64,000 nucleotides of DNA, taken from positions 2,790,001 to 2,854,000 of the forward strand of contig NC_089562.1 of NCBI RefSeq assembly GCF_040115645.1. The letters run 5' to 3'. The notes under the pieces were generated by a model. That model saw nothing but the letters and a program-made list of their open reading frames with translations. It was not told where the DNA came from and searched no databases. Below, in pieces: positions 46,172-57,800 of the stretch (within the stretch, counting starts at the first letter, position 1; every line of letters begins with the position of its first letter). This DNA is from Euwallacea fornicatus (lineage: Eukaryota; Arthropoda; Insecta; Coleoptera; Curculionidae). Made by a program: the position numbers and the translations under genes.

Positions 46172-49100
46172 ATGGTGGAAATACATTTTGCTTTTACAAT
46201 GTTGCTATCCCTGATTTCGAATGCCATTGGGGCTGATATTTTGGCCATCATCTCCACTGCGTCATTCAGCCACCAGGTCTCGTTCAGACCCCTGTGGAAG
46301 CAGTTAGCAGCAAATGGGCATAATGTTACTTTAGTAACGACTGATCCATTGAAGGAGGGAGATTTGAAAAATATACAGCAAATAGATATAAGTTATAGCT
46401 ATGAATACATGAATAAACACGAAGTTGTGGGTAAGTACAGCATTGTTGTCCTCAGTCAGAGTTGTTTGATGCGAAAGAGACTGAGCGCTGCTTCGAGTTA
46501 GCGGGGGTTTGTTGTGAAAACGTGTATGCAACGTGTCTACAATTCAGGTTTGTTAATGAAACGTCTTGTTTTTTTCACAACAGTTTCGCAGATTATTACG
46601 ATTATTTTGAATATAAACTTCTGATATCGATATGTTCGAGTAAAACGAATGATTGCGAAAATTATCTGTTGGAGTAACTCTCCAAGTCTAAGCGTCTATC
46701 GAGTTCGAGGGTTCACGAGGATTTTTTTAATGAGATTATTTACCACTTTTTACTGGAAATTAATTCATTAGATCATTTTCCAGATATTGCTATAAACGAG
46801 TCGAAAAGTTTATATGATTCGGCCTTGGCTATTCGCAAAGTTTACAAGGATACCCACACAAAGCTATTCGAAAGCCCCGAGGGAGTGAACTTGGCTCACA
46901 ATAAAGAAAATCACTTCGATTTGCTGATAATCGAAGCTCAAATACCTGATATGATGATTTATAGTTGGTTATTCGATATACCATTCGTCGGTAAGTCATT
47001 GAACCAGTTTTATAGCTGAGCACATGATGAATGGTGATCTGGATTTGTTGATCTGTAAAATATCGGGTGGTCCGCTTAACGTGACAAACCGGAATGTCTC
47101 GTCAACAACGCGTGGGATTGAAAGAAGTTCCAAATGGGATTTTCTTGTCTCGAAGGGGCCCATTCGATAACACCAAACACGACTCCCCAACCCTACCAGC
47201 TGGGGGTGGGAGTGACTTTGAAATCTTAAGTGGCGACAATTTTTCTTTGTTGCAGATTCGGGTCATACGACGAAAATTACGTAGGGTTTTTCTCAAACTT
47301 TTTTTCGATTGGCGACAGATGGCGCTGCAATAAAAAGAAAATTTTAATCGTTTTTCCGGAAGAAAGTATCGGATCTTAAACTTCTTTTTTACCATGAGTG
47401 GATTATCTCATGATGTAAGAATTGATATTATCTTCTTCATATGGGGCGTCTTTGGATTCTCAGGCTGCTGTCGAAACTTATACGCTCTCTTGACAGAGAA
47501 GCGCCTTCTGTTTTCACATTTCACCGCGTTTCAACGATTTTTGAAGAAACCGGTTGCGTTGAACCTCCAAAAAACAACAACATTCGAAAGAGTTACTCAC
47601 GAAATCGACGAAATCGCTATTCTATCAGCCGTGAATGTGAATCCGCAAAGTACGTGAAGATTATCGTCATATTTAAGGATATCGAGGGCAAGGATGTTGA
47701 GAATTCTCCACAATTTTAAATGTCATCCTTACCACATGTCATTACACCAGGAGCTGAACCAAGATTACCATGTCGTTCGTACGCAGCCTCGTGAATGGGT
47801 ATTGCAAAGCACGAACGAAATTAACTTTCCTCCACCTTTGCGGATGAAGCCAGCTTCACATATCATGGATGGACAAGTAAATTTGAGAAATACTCACCAC
47901 CGCCCTGCGGGAAATCCTCACTGGACACGACAAGTGGCTTATTAACGACATTGGTCTGTAAAGGTTTGGTGTGGGATATTTGACGATAAAGTAATTGGTC
48001 TATACCTCCCTGAATGGAACGAAGTGTCAAAACTTCATGAGTGGAGATTTGCTCTTTTATTGGGAGACATTAATTCGGAAACTCGTCGTTTGATGTGGTT
48101 TCAGGATGATGGTTGTCCAGCTCGTTGGGTCTAGAGACTTTGCATCGTGAATATCCCAATCGATGGATTGGACGTTGTGGATCTGTTCATTCGCCGGCGC
48201 GATCGCCTGATCTTACCCAAATCGACTTTTTCTTATGAGGCTATCTCCGATAAACAGTGTATTCAACGGTACTCACAACGTCCGAAAACATGAAAGAAAG
48301 AGTCAGGGATGCGTGTCTCTATCGTTCCCGAAGTTTTAGGGTGCATCCAGTGAGCCTTACAGATGTGCTTAAGAAAATGCATTTGTGAGGGTGTTGGACA
48401 TTTTGAGTATCTGCTTCATCGTTAATTTAATATTTGATTTGTCGTGTTTATTGGAATGAAAATTTATTTTAAAAGTTTAGTTATAAACTTAATAATGATC
48501 GAAATAAGGTTTATTTTTCACAGGCGGTTTTCTGCGTTGAAACTCCATCGAATGCGCAGGTTTTCATTTAATAAAAAACAAAAAATTCGATACTTTCTTC
48601 CGGAATCAGGATAAAATTTGTTTCCGGATTACAGAGCTCCCAATGGCGAACCGAGGAAAATTTCAGCCAGACCCCACCAAATTTTCTTCGTAGAATCCGA
48701 ATCTGCAATGAAAAATGGGAGTCGCCACTTAAGGTTCCAAAGTTACCACCTCCCCATCCCCAGGTGAGAGGGTGGGCGAGTTGCGTTGGGATGTCATTGC
48801 ATGGGCCCTTTCAAGACAAACAAATCTCATTTGTAACTTTTTTCAATCCCATGAGTAATTTTCGAGACATTCCGATTAGTCAGTTTAGTTGAGTGAATCG
48901 CCCGGTACCTAGATTGGACGAGATAGGGGCGCATTGTCAAAGAATTGACAAAAGTAACGAAATGGATTTACCCAACTAGTGCGGTAAACGATTCCTTCAA
49001 CTTCGTTGGTGTTTTGTATTTTAATACCACACTGGTCACACAGAGGGCACTTACCTGCAGGCACCGTGCAATTACCCAGACATTGGGAAAAGTGGGAGAT

Positions 49101-52100
49101 GCACAATTACACCAATCTAACGCTGTTTTTAGGAATATGTTCCCTGGATTGCGCTTTGCAGTTCCACGACACTGCCGGAAACCAAGTCCATCCTGTCGTC
49201 AATCCAGATCCGAATTTCGAAACTAAAGACAGATATTTACTATCGTTTCGCGAACGGATCTTCAGTTCAGTGTACATGGGAATATACCGATTTTTGGTCA
49301 AATTCGTAATGTTCCCCAAACAACACGTGATTTGGAGAAAATACTTCGGAGAGAATGTTCCGTTGGTTGATGAGATTCAAAGTCGGATGAGCATGCTGTT
49401 CGTCGGGACTAATCCGGTTTTCCATTTAGTCCGAGCATTGATGCCCAACACTGTGACTATAGGTAGCGGGATGCATATGACGGCGCCGAAGCCTCTAACA
49501 AAGGTCAGTTAGGTAGATGGTAGAAATTTACAAAAAATGATGTACACGTTAAAGGACAGAAACTTGAATTAAACGCGAATAAATTCCTTGAAACTAATTG
49601 AAAACAAGTCCTGCACGTTTGCTAAAATGTTTTTATCGGCCTCAGCGATTGACGCCTCCCGGGTAACCACCTACTGGCCTGCTTTAAATGGGACACTCTG
49701 TATTTTAATTTTTTTTTCACTTCTACTGCGGCGTGCTCTAACGGCACTTTTTAGGACGTTAAAGACTTTTTGGACGATGCGAGCGAAGGAGCAATTTACT
49801 TTAGTTTGGGAAGCAACATCAAAGGGAAGCACCTGAACTCCTCTATGAAGAACACTATTATCAATGCCTTTTCGAAAATGCCATATAAGGTCCTATGGAA
49901 AATCGACGATACCTTTGAGAAGTTGCCGCCTAATATATTGACGTCCAAGTGGTTTAGTTCACAACTGGAAATTCTACGTGAGTTGGCGTAATGATTGATA
50001 TATCAGTGCTCTGAGGTCACCCCTGAAAGGAAGAACATCAGTTATTTACTTCAAATCTCTTTGGGTGAAGTGCAGTCACGATAATATCCCTCCAAATAGT
50101 AAAAACGCGAGTCTAAAATGTAGTTTTAAGGTCACTCAAACGTAAAATTGTTCATAACTCAGGGAGGATTACAATCGATGCAAGAATCAATCTATGCTAA
50201 TAAACCAATGATCGGAATACCATATTTTGGAGATCAGTTTGGGAATGTTAATAGGATGGTTGCACTGGAATATGGACTCAAAATTCTCAAACAGAACATA
50301 ACGGAAGAATCGATTCGTGAGGCTGTTACAGAGATTATGACCAATCCGGTGTAAGTACATAGACTAAATATAGGATTTTCAGTGGTGACTTCACCATGGC
50401 GGCCTTCTTCCTATGGCGGTCCCCTGCTTCCGTCCGCCTTTTGCCCATGAAGGTCCAATTTTAAGGTTTCATAAATCGCTATGCCTTATGCAGTTATGCC
50501 GTCTGAATATCAAAGTATAGAAGCATTTTGACATGCATGTGAACACTCGAACATTAGTGCTCTGTCGCTTTCCAGGGAGATGATCTCTCACTGCTTCGCC
50601 AGAAGTAGCGAGCGAAGAAGAATTTTGGGTTATTTTCGATATAAAAAAAATCGATTTTATGAAATATTATTTTAGTAGTGTCGTTTTCCCCGGGAGGGGC
50701 GGGGTACCGAGCGGTACATTACGGGAAGAGACCTCGGGACATCCAAGAAATTGAACCTCGACGATCCAGAATCGTCCCTGGACAATGTACGGTATGATTC
50801 TTTCATCTTGATAACACATAATTTTGCAGTAACTTTTCTGTTTTGAAAGATACGCATACGCGACAAAGGCCGTTCTCTACAACCTGTTTACGAGTTTTTT
50901 ATCAATTCGAAATGAATTCCCATAGCCGTCAAACTTTGACATTTACTGTGTTTTTAAATGGAGCAACAAAGATTAATTAAACAGACAACGTTTGCTATTC
51001 CTAAGTTTAATTCTTGAATGTCCCAGCATGGAGTTTCGTAAACTTTGCCTTTCACGTGGGCCCAATTTTTAAATTGGCATATTAAGCTCGCGGTAAGAGG
51101 TAGAGGTACCAAGTGCCAATTAGGTGTTATAAAATATGTTTAGAATTCCCCCTAAAATACAAAAACGAAAAGAAAGCATAGAGGATGTTCCATTTAAAAA
51201 ATGCAAGTTACTTCAATAAATGTCAAAATTTGACAGTTTTTGGAGTTCGCTCAAAATCTACAAGGAACTTGCGAAGTAGTCCTGTAAGATCGCCTTTGTT
51301 GGGCACCGCCATCTTTAAAAACTAAAAAGTTGTTGCAAAATCAATCGTTATCTTGTTAAGGTGATCAGACCGTACTTCAGCGTCGAGGAGATGTTAATAT
51401 TCTGTTGTTAATTATTTAATACAAATCCAGTCATTCAAGGGACAAGGGCTTATTGCGCCCTTATTATGCGGCGTTTACGCCCGATTCTTCTGCCTTATTG
51501 CGTTATTGCGTTGATTACCCCATTGTTCTTGTCGAGGGACGGCACGCCCCATTAGGTCCCCTCTCTCTGACCATCGCAGAAACGAATGACCGCAAGAGAC
51601 AAGATATTGACCATAAACGAATTGTTTCGATTTGGTAATTCGATGGCGTGTGAATAAGGAAATTGAAAATAGAGGAATTCATCTTTAAGTTTCTTAGAAT
51701 TTGCCTAGTGTTCTTGGCCCTTTCAACACAATCCGCAGACTGCGCAGGTTCACATCAGTTTGAATAAGTTCTTAAACTGGAAACTGCACCTAATTTTTAA
51801 AGGAGCATTTTCAGACTTTTAGAAGAAATTCTAAACACTTTCCAGAAACTGGAACTATCCAGCTGAATTGTTTTTCCCTGAAGCTCGTATTTTCTTTTTT
51901 TTTGCAGATACACAGCGAACGCTCAGAAATATGGAGAGATATTTCGAGATGTGGATATGTCCGATACAGATAAGGCGGTGTGGTGGATCGAATACGTGAT
52001 CCGCCACAAAGGAGCTAGGCACTTCAGGAACCCCCTTCTGGATATGCCAGCTTGGAAAAGATATATGCTAGATGTATTGGGAGTAATACTTTTTGGTTTT

Positions 52101-52196
52101 TTAGTTATAATAAAAGTTATTTCATTCGCATTTCGAACAATTAAATATTTGTTTAAAGCGGGTAAGCCGTACGGAATAGAAAAGAAGGTAGCTTAG
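46172..52196 (+). CDS. UDP-glycosyltransferase (insect UGT), 6 exons
   Basis: Exons: 46172-46430, 46784-46990, 49133-49503, 49755-49977, 50131-50350, 51908-52196, all in phase, 522 residues, the normal UGT length. It has a signal peptide (first 21 residues) and an N-terminal aglycone domain with the likely catalytic His34 (FSHQ). The C-terminal UDP-sugar domain carries the UGT signature in exon 5 (FITQGGLQSMQES, ending FGDQ, where Asp388 and Gln389 contact the sugar). A membrane helix lies at about 475-500 and a short basic cytosolic tail follows. The usual THGG in the signature is TQGG. Insect UGTs conjugate glucose to lipophilic toxins, pigments and hormones in the ER lumen. Intron 2 contains an inserted transposon. 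A truncated pseudogene copy lies just upstream, so this was once a tandem pair. AATAAA lies at 52211. Confidence 0.95.
47063..48905 (+). mobile_element. Mariner-superfamily transposon with long terminal inverted repeats, dead transposase
   Basis: A 1,843 bp element inside UGT intron 2 is flanked by TA on both sides (47061-47062 and 48906-48907). Its ends are diverged inverted repeats of about 320 bp (roughly 47063-47385 and 48590-48905). Shared blocks include CGGAATGTCTCG, GGGATTGAAA, CTTAAGTGGCGAC, GCAGATTCGG and CCGGAAGAAAGTATCG. Between them lies a broken plus-strand transposase of the IS630/Tc1/mariner type: FHRVSTIFEETGC-like helix-turn-helix, CHPYHMSLHQEL, NPHWTRQV, FQDDGCPA and RWIGRCG....ARSPDLTQIDFFL. 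Several frameshifts and stops inactivate it. The transcription direction matches the host gene. Confidence 0.85.
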
Positions 52197-52682
52197 TATA
52201 ATCTTGAATTAATAAAAAAATATATATTTCAATTAAGATTAACAAATTATTATACCTAAATTGTTTGAAATTTATGTGTTTTATTTATATTTATTCTTCT
52301 CCCGATTCAATTACCTGCCTTAGATCTACCAGATTCTCTACCGGTAGTCCACCTTAGCGAATGTTGCTCATTTACGGGAACGAGGGCATCTTTGATATTA
52401 GCTTGGTCTCAGATACAGTTTTTCATACCCAAAAACAAACTGAAAAAGGTGGGACATAGACGTAAAACAGGTAGACACGCGTAGCTGCAGGTGAATACGG
52501 TATGTGGACCCTCCTCCAGTACCTTCCAACTCTATGGAATGGATCTGGAAATGAGGAGATGAAGGAGAGAAACGAACACTATTTCCACATCCAGTGGATG
52601 GTGGGACTATCTCTAACTTCAGGAAAATAACTTTTATTGAAATATCATCGCCAAGGTGGAAAATATCTCCCAGCAGGGTTCA

Positions 52683-52774
52683 TGTTCAAATGTCCATAAG
52701 AGTTTATGTTCAAATGTCCATAAGAGTTTATGTTCAAATGTCCATAAGAGTTTATGTTCAAATGTCCATAAGGG
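52683..52774. repeat. Tandem repeat, 24 bp unit, about 4 copies
   Basis: The unit TGTTCAAATGTCCATAAGAG plus TTTA starts at 52683, 52707, 52731 and 52755. The copies are identical apart from the end of the last one, so the array is recent. Because 24 is divisible by three, a frame stays open across it, but there is no other sign of coding. Confidence 0.9.
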
Positions 52775-53053
52775 TTTTGCGTGTGTACTAGAAAGGAGAT
52801 TTTATCGGACTGTTCTAAGATTTCACTAGTAGTGCCAGGATTAAAAAAATGGGGATATATGCTCAGTGAAAATACCACCAAATTCGCATTTGGATAATGC
52901 CAATATCTGGGACGTTTGCATCATCTTGATTTTAGAAGTAGTTCGTCTAAGGCTTTTGACCATACCGCGGATCATCATCTTATAGCAAGATTGAGACATT
53001 ATATCTTCGGTGACCTCTCTCAATCTTGGTGTCTTCCAGTCTTGAAGGCCCGT

Positions 53054-53081
53054 TCTTCTTCTTCTTCTTTTTCTTCTTCTG
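53054..53081. repeat. TTC-rich microsatellite
   Basis: A run of (TTC) repeats with one interruption. Confidence 0.7.
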
Positions 53082-54853
53082 TATGCATAACAAATGGTAT
53101 ATATATATAATAACGAAAAGCTCAAAATCATTAGAGGGCTTAAATCAAAAATAGAGCTTCCAGACTTTAAACACTTTTAGGAATGGTTAGAAGAGAGAAA
53201 GTTCTGAGAGAAACGATAGTAGTAAAAGGTAATAGAAACTCAGATTAAAATATTAAACCATGAAGGTGGCCTCGTAGGTTCAAGCAATGAAAGAAAGAGC
53301 TGACATGAGCTTGTCTCCAAAATAGTAGATTTGAAGATGGGATTCTGCTGTTTCTCTCAGAGTTAGTTTGATATTTTGTATCGACAAAGTAATAAATTCC
53401 TGCTGACTTTGTCACCAAAAAAATTCCACAGCAAATGATCAAATCAGCGCATCGGTGGACTCCTCCATTTCTATGGAAACTTTTTTCTTGTTGAAGATAT
53501 CAGATTGTTGATATATTGTAGGTGAACAATGCGCTAAAGAGAGGTCTGCCTACAAAAGAATACCATTTTCCTGTCACCTTTCATTTCTGCTCACTTAAAT
53601 TTCTATGAGGTGCATGATAACTTCTGATAATTTAATTTCGAAATGCTCTCTCCGAATCAAAGCACGTTTGACCGAATTTAAGCCTTCTTTCAACAAATTG
53701 TTATTGAAATAAATAAGGATTTATTTATCAATACCATCTATCATGCAGTTAATCTGGCGTTAAAGTGTAAGTTAAGTAAATACTTATTATGCATTGTTGA
53801 AATTTAAACTCAAATCGTTCAAACAGAGAAATAAACTTTTTAAGAATTGATAAGTGTTACACTTGAAAGTTAAATTGCTTGTGGCTTAGTGGACTTACAG
53901 AAGTCAGCATAATGCACAAATACACATTTACATATTTTTAATGCCCCTTAAGTACTTTAAATTTCTTACTTTCAGCTACCAAGTTACTCAGCTAATCACT
54001 TGTTTAGTGAGGAAAATTGTAATTTTCGAAGGTCTCAACCGAGACCCATTTTGCCGTTTTTCCAGCCTGCCCCACGCCTAAAATATTACACAGAAGTTCG
54101 TCTGGTTTTAAAGATACGAAGAACGACTCTTTAAAAAAATATGTAAAATTGGAGATTTTTGAGTTGTAAAGGGAGACTTAACGTTTTCGACCCTTGAGGC
54201 TGAATAAGTACGCTATACGATGCTCATAGTCAAAATTTCAAGTAAATTTATATGGTTAAATGCACGCAGGGTCTCAATACAAAATAAGCAACAGAGACTG
54301 ACTTGAAGCCATAAAAATTTGATGCCAAAAATTTTGAAGTTTGGGGAGGAATTTGGAGACTGCTTGCTGCTGCTGCTGGATATACAGAGTGTTTAAAATA
54401 TCCAGTAAATGTTGATGGAAATAAATGCAGATTTGGCGGAACGTTGAACAACTTATTTTGGAAACAAAATTTAGAAATGATCGGGGTCTCAAAGTACTTG
54501 AGAGAACGGACACGTCACCCATTTAAAAGACATTTAATCGAGAGTTAGCTGTTGAAAGTAAATACGTCTTAAAGCACATCCATAACATCAGATAAGCTAC
54601 TCTGGTTCACATATGAACAAACCTTCTAGGAGGAAGCGTGAAGTATCTGGGGCATAGATAAAATCTTCCTACATTCCTCAAATTTGATATAAATATTTAA
54701 CAAGCTCATTAATCAAACTGGGTTTTCACAAACACTTGAATTTTTTCTTTTTATTTACTGATGATTTTATTTATATAATCATTGATTAAGATTGTTAAAC
54801 CCTATTTAAACGATTTGAGGGCTTAAGATGATTAGTTGCATGTAACTTCGAAA

Positions 54854-57800
54854 ATGGTACGGGTTAAAGTTCTTCTGGTTTTGGTGGCAGTAGTTGTGTT
54901 GGCATATGAGGCCGAAGCTGAATGTGGATACCAGGTGAATTCTCATTCAGAAAGTTAATTGAAAGCCTTTTGGACGAATGACGTCAAAGATATTAGAAAA
55001 AAAAACTGAAGTTATAATATAGACGTATTATGCTTATTTCTAGTCTTGCCATGAAACTAAAGATGATCATTTGAACATTCACTTGATTCCACACACCCAT
55101 GATGACTTGGGATGGATCAAGACCTACGAACAGCTGTACTATGGCTGTAAGTAGAAAATAATTCATTTTGTGTAAAGTGCACCACAGGTTGTAGCGTCTC
55201 AGATGTTTTTTTGGAAAGGAAAGTGGGGATTTCGAGTATTTTTAATTGTAAAAGCCATTTCAAATTCGGATCATAAGCCGAGTTTTCTGAAGAAAAACTC
55301 ACCTCGAAGTCCTTATTTAAGTAAATTAAGGAATACTTAGTGCTTCCAAAACTGACTCGCAATAAACCTCAGTTAAAACCATATTTAGGGCGGCTTTCTG
55401 TCCCTCGGAAGGAGCTTTTAATGTAATTTTTAGTGTAAAGTGACCTTTAAATATATCCATGTAAATCGACATTTTTCTCTAGCGTTAAAAATATCATTTT
55501 AGAAGATAAAATTAGAAACATTTTTTTTCTTTAAGAAATCTTCAATTTTCGATCTGAAATTTGCTAAACCGGCATGCCGACATTGATTTTGGCTTTTAAA
55601 GAATTCAGAAAATCTTAAAAAATTATCAATATTCCAGACTCATTTCTCTCGAAACAAGCTCTAAAATGCTGGAAATTATAACCAATTTCAGGACTGTTTT
55701 GAAGAATTTTTTACCGTAAGTTTTGAATGCGAAACAAGCATGATTGCTTGGTTCGCTTTCAGAATCCAGAAAGTATGTTCTTTTTTAAAACTCTGGAGAT
55801 CTTCCCCTTGAAATCCATTTCAAACGAACGTCCTCCTTCAGCCTATAAAGTTTCATATGTGGAAGAAGGCTCGGGAAAAATTGTGAAAATTAGAAAATCG
55901 AGAAACTGGCGGTTTTAACGAAATAGTCTCCCTCTGCTCAACACAGGGGGAAGTGAAAAGTGTTTAGTGTTTAAACACTATTCAGACCTTAATTAACTTC
56001 GTAAATTCATAAAGTCCACTTGCGATATCTAAAACGCTGTACATATATGTACAATTCGTCGTAGAAAAATTTGCATTCATGATGCTCTCTGCTCAATCCC
56101 AATATCAACGGATTGTCCATTATCTTTAATTTGAATTTGGATTCCAGCTCATGACAATGTCTACAAAGCTGGAGTTCAATACATTCTAAGAAATGTCGTC
56201 AAGGCTTTGCAAGAAAACAAAGATAGAAGGTAAGCACAAGCCTCCTAATACTCGATGAGTATGATCGAGAACTCTGGTTGAACTTGTGGATACTTCGTTT
56301 TAGGTTTATATATGTCGAGACTGGCTTCTTCTGGAAATGGTGGATTAATCAGGACGAGGAGACCAAAGATCAAGTCAGGGAGTTGGTTAACAACGGTCAA
56401 TTGGAATTCATAAGCGGAGGATGGTCAATGAATGACGAAGCTACGACGTACTATCAAACGGTCATTGATCAGATGACATGGGGTATGAGGTTGGTAAAAT
56501 TTTTTACACATTTCATCGTAACGTGGTCCATTTCTCCGATACAAAAATCGTTTGAATTATATGGAATAATCATCTAAAAAAACACTGATATTTCAACATA
56601 ATCGTTTATATCTTGAACCCGTTATTCAGGAGGCTAAATGACACCTTTGGCGAATGCGGACGTCCTAAGGTAGCTTGGCAAATTGATCCCTTCGGACACA
56701 GCAGAGAAATGGCGTCGATTTTCTCCCAAATTGGTTTTGATGCCTTTTTCCTCAACCGAATCGATTACCAAGATAAGAGTATCAGAAACAACAACAAGGG
56801 TCTTGAGTTCATTTGGCGTGGTAGTCCTGACAACTTAGGTGAGCGAACCCCCCATAGGTTCCCTTTTTAACGGACATTTGGTTCCTTAATATGTTTGTAG
56901 AATTTAAGTTTTCAATAATATTAAAAGCGATTTAATGCATTTTCAGGAGAGTCAACGGACATATTCACCAACATCCTCTTCCGTCATTACAGCGCGCCCG
57001 GCGGACTATGCTTTGATGAGAACTGTTCTGATGAGCCCATTATTGATGATCCCGATAGTCCTGAGTACAACGTCGAACAGAAGGTAAGAAAATAGCTCCG
57101 TCAAGTCAGTTGTTTACAGTTTTCTCTACAGTGAATTGGACATGATAAGTGCATTTGAACTTTCATGAAAACATGTTCACATAAGTGTTTCCTTAACAGA
57201 ACAGATTGAGTCAGCACGAAAACTATTAAAACCTTCGCTTTGTTAGGTTCAGATAGAGGTCCTCCGAACTTTAAATTATAACGCAGCTTTTCTGCATCAC
57301 TCCCATGAATTAAAAAATTTAATCGGTCTTTATAGATAACCGATTTCATCAATAACTGGATCAACCCTGCAAAAGCTGGATATCCCTCCAATAACTTACT
57401 TGTCACGATGGGTGACGATTTCCAGTATGAAAATGCCATGAAGAATTTCCTGAACATGGACAAGCTAATAAGGTATGCTATGATGGGCCTTAAATCTCTT
57501 TCTTTAATCATTTATATTACAGCAATATGAACGGAAGAGAGATCGACGGTGTTAAGTACAACGTAATTTATTCAACACCTTCTTGCTACCTCAACGCGGT
57601 CCATAAATCCTTAAAAGGAAACCTGGAATCAGACCTCAAAACTGATGACTTCTTCCCGTACGCTTCTTCAGCTAGCCAGTATTGGACCGGCTACTTCTCT
57701 TCCAGACCCACTGGAAAAGGTTATGGACGGTTTAGCAACAATTTTATGCAAGTAAGAATTTTCGCTCCAATGCAAATAGATCGGATTGTTAAAGGCTTTG

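Larger units (their letters stand above)
52197..54853. other. Intergenic region with short tandem repeats
   Basis: No gene is recognised. It holds a 24 bp tandem repeat (52683-52774), a short TTC-rich microsatellite (about 53054-53080), and the upstream region of the alpha-mannosidase gene. Confidence 0.45.

Noticed and set aside
52841..53131. Arg-rich minus-strand frame reminiscent of retroelement C-termini
   Set aside because: Its Arg run is only the complement of the TTC microsatellite, and the rest has no clear reverse-transcriptase or integrase motif.
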